The notes beneath the pieces are model-generated. The model searched no databases, was not told where the DNA came from, and worked only from the letters and a program-made list of their open reading frames with translations. Below are positions 59,913 to 64,000 of a DNA stretch of 64,000 nt, one piece after another (the first letter of the stretch is position 1; each line of letters starts with the position of its first letter). The DNA is from Terriglobia bacterium (lineage in GTDB: Bacteria > Acidobacteriota > Terriglobia > UBA7540): assembly GCA_035712365.1 (NCBI GenBank), contig DASTAW010000029.1, positions 62,001 to 126,000 on the forward strand, in the 5' to 3' direction. The translations under genes were made by a program, and so were the position numbers.

Positions 59913-61277
59913 TTAACCCAGCAGCTTCATTTTTTCCGGGTCCCAGCGGACGACGGCTTTGCGGTCGTAGCTGAGGTTGCTGAGCAGGGCCGCCCCGGCG
60001 GCGCGGAATCCGAAGACAGGGTCTTCCACCACGGGGCGGCGGGCGCGGACGGCGTCGAAGAAATTCTTCAGGTGGTCGTAGGTGTCGTTGTAGCCCTCGG
60101 GGGCGATGTATTTTTCTTCGCCCAGCGGGATGTCACCTGAAGGATGCATGATGGGATACTTCTTGCGGTAGGCGGCCAGAAATTCCTTCTGCATGCCCGT
60201 GGCGAAACTATTCACCGAGTAGCCCGGCTCTTTCTCGCGCGGGACCCTTGAGAGACCGACACCATCTCCGTATATGGTCATGGTGCCTTCCGAACCCGTA
60301 AACACCAGGCCCTCGCTTTCGGCGCCGCCATCGACAAAGTTGACGCGCAGGCTCAGGTTGAAGCCCTCAGGATAATCGAACAGGCCCAGCAGCACGTCCG
60401 GCACGTCGCGGCCGTCGTTCCAGAAGCGAAGCCCGCCCGTGGCCACGGCGTGCGTGGGGCCGTTGACACCCGCGACAAAATGGGTGCCGCTGAACAGATG
60501 GACGAAAAGGTCTCCGGCTTCGCCCGAGCCATAGGCTTTCCACTTGCGCCACTGGAAAAAGTGTTCGGGGTTCCAGGGAATTTTAGGCGCTGTGCCGAGG
60601 AAGCGCGGCCAGTCACAAGTTTCGGTAGAGGCGTCGAGTGGAACGGAATAATTCCAGGCGCCGATGGAAGAGTTGCGGTCCCACCAGGCCGTAACCATGT
60701 TCAATTTGCCGATGGCGCCTGAGGCCAGCAGTTCCTTCGCCTTGCGGTAAATCATGGAGCTGACGCGCTGGCTGCCCACCTGCAGGATGCGGCCGGTGCG
60801 CTGCGCCGTTTCGATGATTTTGGGTCCATCGGAGTAGAGATGGATCATGGGCTTTTCAAGATAGACGTCTTTGCCGGCGCTCATGGCATCGACGGCCGCC
60901 CGCATGTGCCAATGATCGGGCGTGCCGATGATCACGGCATCAATGTCCTTGCGTGCCAGAATTTCCGCATAATCGCGCGTCGTCTGAATGTCGGCTCCCC
61001 AAAGCTCTTTGGCGTGAGCGAGGCGCCCGTCGTAGCAGTCCGCAACGGCCCTCACCTTCACACCCGGCACCTGCGCGGCCGTTTTCGTGTCCGACTGCCC
61101 CCGGCCCCCGGCGCCAATCAAGGCAATCTGCAAATGATCGTTGGCCGCCACTGGCCTTGCCGGTGCTTCCTGCCGTTCGGCCATGGCGTGGACCTGCACG
61201 CCGCCGGAGATGAAAGTGCCCGCCGACATGATGCCACCCGTTTTCAGAAACCTTCTCCGATTCACCTTTTCCGCCAT
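59913..61277 (-). CDS. Gfo/Idh/MocA family oxidoreductase, TAT-exported
   Basis: The 454-residue protein has a TAT signal (EKVNRRRFLKTGGIMSAGTF). The Rossmann part has QIALIGAGGRGQ, and VIIGTPDHWHMRAAVDA and VYLEKPMIH contain the family EKP motif. The second domain carries the substrate side. Glucose-fructose oxidoreductase-type enzymes keep NAD(P) bound and can therefore work outside the cytoplasm after folded export. The substrate is unknown; the gene stands alone on its strand between unrelated genes. Confidence 0.88.
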   Translation of the reverse strand: MAEKVNRRRFLKTGGIMSAGTFISGGVQVHAMAERQEAPARPVAANDHLQIALIGAGGRGQSDTKTAAQVPGVKVRAVADCYDGRLAHAKELWGADIQTTRDYAEILARKDIDAVIIGTPDHWHMRAAVDAMSAGKDVYLEKPMIHLYSDGPKIIETAQRTGRILQVGSQRVSSMIYRKAKELLASGAIGKLNMVTAWWDRNSSIGAWNYSVPLDASTETCDWPRFLGTAPKIPWNPEHFFQWRKWKAYGSGEAGDLFVHLFSGTHFVAGVNGPTHAVATGGLRFWNDGRDVPDVLLGLFDYPEGFNLSLRVNFVDGGAESEGLVFTGSEGTMTIYGDGVGLSRVPREKEPGYSVNSFATGMQKEFLAAYRKKYPIMHPSGDIPLGEEKYIAPEGYNDTYDHLKNFFDAVRARRPVVEDPVFGFRAAGAALLSNLSYDRKAVVRWDPEKMKLLG

Positions 61278-61448
61278 GGGTCTTCACCGCCTGAAAAATT
61301 GGACTGATCGACGCTGGGTACTCTACTGGGCTAAGCCGCAGCGGACAATCCTGAATTGAACTCTCAATTGAACTCTGGGTTCTTGTATCAGATATCGACG
61401 ACCGATCCCACGCAGGTTTTGTCGCGCCATTCTTCAGGTCGGCTATTG

Positions 61449-61454
61449 TATACT
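61449..61454 (+). promoter_or_regulatory. -10 box TATACT, leaderless start
   Basis: TATACT ends 8 nt before the ATG at 61463, so the transcript would start at the codon, as at 1749. There is no Shine-Dalgarno sequence and the -35 region is poor. Confidence 0.4.
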
Positions 61455-61462
61455 GCTTTGCG

Positions 61463-61705
61463 ATGCCCACGGTCAAAGATCTCCCTGGCCCATATAGATT
61501 TTTCTTTTATAGCTTCGATTGCAACGAACCGGTGCATGTTCACGTCCAACGTGAGAAAATGGTATGTAAGTTCTGGCTGGAGCCGGTTGAGCTCGCTCGG
61601 AGTCGCGGCTTCTCGGAACGGGAGATAAGCCTGATTCGACAGCTCATCGAATCGAATCTGAGCAAAATCAAGAAGGAATGGAATGAGCACTGCAACCCTG
61701 ACTGA
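61463..61705 (+). CDS. DUF4160 domain protein
   Basis: The 80-residue protein has YRFFFYSFDCNEPVHVHVQR and CKFWLEPVELARSRGFSERE, typical of DUF4160, a small family that usually pairs with DUF2442 in putative toxin-antitoxin or stress modules. The next gene begins inside its last codons (23-nt overlap) and starts with a DUF2442 domain, so the pair is preserved. A consensus-like -10 box lies directly upstream. Confidence 0.85.
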   Translation: MPTVKDLPGPYRFFFYSFDCNEPVHVHVQREKMVCKFWLEPVELARSRGFSEREISLIRQLIESNLSKIKKEWNEHCNPD

Positions 61706-62540
61706 GCCTAGGATTGTTTCGGTTGACGTTACAAGCCAAGCTATTGTCGCTCGTCTCCTAGATGGCCGGGTGGTAAGTGTGCCGTTAGAATGGTCGTGGC
61801 GCCTGACGAAGGCAACGCCCGATCAGCGAAAGCATTGGGAAATCATCGGAGGCGGCGAGGGAGTTCACTGGCCGGATGTCGATGAGGATATCAGCGTCGA
61901 GGGCATGTTGAGAGGCGTCCCGGCAAAACGTCCTTCCCGAGCCCACGACGCTACACCGTCCTACTCGGGGCAGATGCAGATCACTTTAGGCCTCGATTTC
62001 GTCAGCGCCGACGAACCGGAACTTCTGGATGCGGTGCGTAATGCTTTTCCACAGCACCTCCGACCTCGCGTTTACGCCAAGGTCCTATGCTCCGGCATGG
62101 ACACGCCTCTATTTGTGCTAGGGATTACGGCATTGGGGTGGGGCGGCAAAAGGCTCCTGACGCCCGCGCTGGACGAACTCGGCGTTTATCTCCAGAATGC
62201 TGTCAGGGCATTCGTCGGCAAGCGCCAACAACGACTACCAGGCGTCCGGGTAGACCTCAGCGGTGAGAACCTGGAAATCGAGATCAAAATCGACGTAGAA
62301 ACCACCGCTCTTTTGGGATGGGCAGCCCCGAACGAAAGGCTTTCAGAGTTGAGGCAGCTTCTTGTCGAGGCTATGAAGGACGCTGTGGTTTCCGAGGCAG
62401 ACAGACTTTTCGTAGCTTGGAACGGGCAATCCGAAGGCTGGGAGCTACAGCAGGTGTGGCCCAAAGACATGGACACCACACGGGTGTATTACCTCCGCGA
62501 CGACAACACTGGCACATGGGTGGTCAAGCGAATTGGTTAA
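61683..62540 (+). CDS. DUF2442 domain fused to an unrecognised C-terminal region
   Basis: Of 285 residues, the first 85 form DUF2442 (RIVSVDVTSQAIVARLLDGR, SVPLEWSWRLTKATPDQRKH, GEGVHWPDVDEDISVEGML). The remaining 200 residues have no recognised family. They include a semi-hydrophobic stretch (PLFVLGITALGWGGKRLLTP), a beta-rich part (LSGENLEIEIKIDVETTALL) and a Trp-rich end (GQSEGWELQQVWPKD). Stand-alone DUF2442 proteins are about 80-100 residues. The fusion could add an effector to a two-gene module. No function is claimed. Confidence 0.7.
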   Translation: MSTATLTEPRIVSVDVTSQAIVARLLDGRVVSVPLEWSWRLTKATPDQRKHWEIIGGGEGVHWPDVDEDISVEGMLRGVPAKRPSRAHDATPSYSGQMQITLGLDFVSADEPELLDAVRNAFPQHLRPRVYAKVLCSGMDTPLFVLGITALGWGGKRLLTPALDELGVYLQNAVRAFVGKRQQRLPGVRVDLSGENLEIEIKIDVETTALLGWAAPNERLSELRQLLVEAMKDAVVSEADRLFVAWNGQSEGWELQQVWPKDMDTTRVYYLRDDNTGTWVVKRIG

Positions 62541-62677
62541 GGGCATGGCAAATGCAAAGGTGTCTCCAGATCCCCGATATTGTAAGGAAACGCGGCACCA
62601 TTGTATATTACGCCTCTACTCTAAGCGCCAGCAGACGTTTAGAAGGAACAAAAGCCTGCCAACAACGTTGAAGATAC

Positions 62678-63559
62678 CTAATACTGGTGGATCTTGACGA
62701 CGGTGTCGCCGTTGAAGGTGACGAATAGGGTGTGGGGCGGCAGGCCGTAGAGCCAGTCTTCCGTCTCCTCTCCGTTTGCGGCGGTTTGCCGCACTTTGCG
62801 GAAGGGCGCGCCCTTGGCTGAGAGCACGGCGTCGCGGTTCATGCCCACCACAACTTCGTGCTTCTTGATGGCCTCTTTGAATTTTTCAGGCACTTTCGGC
62901 GAATAGAGTTCCGTGGGCAGCTTGCGGTTAAAATCGAGGGCCGCGCTCAGCAGCTTCTTGGCATCATCCACGCTCAGATCCGGGACCTTTTCACCCTTAA
63001 ACGTCAGGGTGATGGAAGACCCGTAGGCGATCGGGTTTTGCTGTTGCTGTTGAACAACGGGCTGCATCATGTCGCCGGGGCCGCCCATCCCGATCTGAAT
63101 GTGCTGGTACCATTTCTTGCGATTCTTTCCGCCGTTGTTGATCTCGAAAACTACATCATGCGCTGAAAACTTGATCTGGGTGATTTCGACCGGTATTCCC
63201 GGCTGGATTGCAGCGCCGTTGCTGCGGAGCTCTTTTTCCGCCCGGTCCATGTCGAGCTTGCCCTGGTCATTGATATATACGCCGTGCTTTCCGCGTGGCA
63301 GCATCACCTTGGCTACGGCAATTTCACGGTCCAGTCCGCGGATCAGCAGGATGCGTCCCAACTGATCAAGGTGGTCTTCTGTTTCCTCCTTCGCCAACAA
63401 AGGCGCAGGAACGAGAAGCAGAACGGCAACAACGGCCGCCAGCAGGGCACAACACCAGTCTCGATTTCTGCTTCGGAAATTTTGTTTGCCGAACGTCGGT
63501 TGGCTGGCAGACAGCAAATGGAGGAAGGATAACAGACCGAAAGGCTCACGGTATTTCAT
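62678..63559 (-). CDS. Exported hypothetical protein with BamE-like C-terminal domain
   Basis: The 293-residue protein has a hydrophobic segment (CCALLAAVVAVLLLVPAPLL) about 40 residues in, so either a long signal peptide or an anchor. The middle (GIPVEITQIKFSAHDVVFEI, GSSITLTFKGEKVPDLSVDD) is a beta-rich domain with a PVVQQQQQNP spacer. The end, VVVGMNRDAVLSAKGAP to GLPPHTLFVTFNGDTVVKI, follows the SmpA/OmlA/BamE pattern of a helix then three strands. No partner gene is adjacent. The function is unknown. Confidence 0.6.
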   Translation of the reverse strand: MKYREPFGLLSFLHLLSASQPTFGKQNFRSRNRDWCCALLAAVVAVLLLVPAPLLAKEETEDHLDQLGRILLIRGLDREIAVAKVMLPRGKHGVYINDQGKLDMDRAEKELRSNGAAIQPGIPVEITQIKFSAHDVVFEINNGGKNRKKWYQHIQIGMGGPGDMMQPVVQQQQQNPIAYGSSITLTFKGEKVPDLSVDDAKKLLSAALDFNRKLPTELYSPKVPEKFKEAIKKHEVVVGMNRDAVLSAKGAPFRKVRQTAANGEETEDWLYGLPPHTLFVTFNGDTVVKIHQY

Positions 63560-63976
63560 ACCCGTACCCACTCTTCGGCGCTATCGTTGCGCCGTTCCTG
63601 GCGTTTCCCGGGCGGGAAATCATCAGGAGAAAAATGGGGAACCGCGGTTCACTTTTCGCTTCTTAAACCGAGTGACAGCCCCCTGATGTCGCTGGTTGCA
63701 CAGACAACGCCTGGAAACGAAAATAAACCGTTCCCGCCGCGATCACGCCTAAGCACAGGATACTACCTTCCGGGCCGGATGCGCCAGCAGTGCGTCAAAA
63801 AGTTGCAAAATTTTTGCTTGAAGCGCGCCGGTGGTAAGCTCCATACCGCTGACGATCAACCCGCGCTGCGCCGGGAGCCTTTGCGCTCATGATCTTGCCC
63901 GCGAAAGTCAAGGCCAGCTTGCGTTACGTTCAGGATGGTGCTTTAATTGGCCGCCTGAATGGTAATGGGAGGCGCC
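63560..63976. other. Intergenic before the last gene
   Basis: A short frame at 63889-63984 encodes 31 residues without features and is probably not a gene. No strong terminator or promoter pair is seen. The upstream part is divergent from the hypothetical gene. Confidence 0.35.
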
Positions 63977-64000
63977 ATGAGTAATCCAATTCGAAATCTC
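63977..64000 (+). CDS. Start of a truncated gene at the window edge
   Basis: GGGAGGCGCC sits directly before an ATG at 63977, and the frame (MSNPIRNL) is open to the window end. Eight residues do not allow identification. Confidence 0.45.

Noticed and set aside
63889-63984. 31-residue open frame before the last gene
   Set aside because: Too short, no ribosome binding site, and it overlaps the well-marked start at 63977.

Overview
The window is a GC-rich (roughly 58-60 % by eye) bacterial chromosome segment. The combination of traits points to the phylum Acidobacteriota: a large TonB-type receptor with an N-terminal carboxypeptidase-regulatory-like domain flanked by two TPR proteins, many twin-arginine (TAT) exported sugar-acid enzymes, hopanoid-type lipid genes, an EF-P whose loop tip carries Asn, and many small hairpin repeats between genes. 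This assignment is inference from gene content; no rRNA or ribosomal-protein marker lies in the window.

Layout. 1-10 kb: a housekeeping stretch (LOG-family protein, tRNA-Lys, GIY-YIG protein, RraA-like protein, larC, metG, tatD, polyprenyl synthase, CYTH protein, tatA, tRNA-Asn). 10-24 kb: a carbohydrate region on both strands, nearly every product of which carries an export signal: HGSNAT-like membrane acyltransferase, DUF4380 protein, PQQ dehydrogenase, PIG-L deacetylase, SelA-like PLP enzyme, dihaem cytochrome c, SMP-30 lactonase, RidA lipoprotein, RraA-like aldolase and a large glycosidase-like protein. 24-32 kb: TPR protein, Oar/TonB-type receptor, TPR protein. 32-39 kb: a second sugar-acid cluster (two RidA, a second SelA-like enzyme, an enolase-superfamily dehydratase, mannonate dehydratase, amidohydrolase). 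39-50 kb: an IS630 remnant, EF-P, then AsnB, an ArnT-like glycosyltransferase, a flippase-like protein, an HpnK/YdjC deacetylase, a GT2 enzyme, a squalene-synthase-like enzyme and a sugar epimerase. 50-58 kb: an Ig/IPT/deacetylase-like lipoprotein, tRNA-Leu and the minus-strand set gap-pgk-tpiA-secG, interrupted by an HNH-endonuclease remnant and a four-helix-bundle gene. 58-64 kb: a YD-repeat membrane protein, a TAT-exported Gfo/Idh oxidoreductase, a DUF4160/DUF2442 pair with a novel C-terminal region, and a BamE-like hypothetical protein.

How the genes may work together. The main hypothesis is an envelope-located pathway for amino-sugar and sugar-acid breakdown. PIG-L would deacetylate, the PQQ dehydrogenase would oxidise with a cytochrome c as acceptor, SMP-30 would open the lactone, a SelA-like PLP enzyme would release ammonia, RidA would hydrolyse the imine, and an RraA-type aldolase would cleave the keto-deoxy acid. 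The 32-39 kb cluster repeats the SelA+RidA pairing and adds two sugar-acid dehydratases. The pathway is inference; the signal peptides and family motifs are visible in the sequence.

The intergenic DNA is also rich in structure: a MITE-like inverted-repeat element in two copies, a roughly 65-bp A-rich repeat in two inverted clusters 55 kb apart, three-way-junction hairpins bounded by GTAGC...GCTAC, an element family with nested CATTCCGA repeats, and 7-bp tandem repeats filling the gaps of two housekeeping gene clusters.
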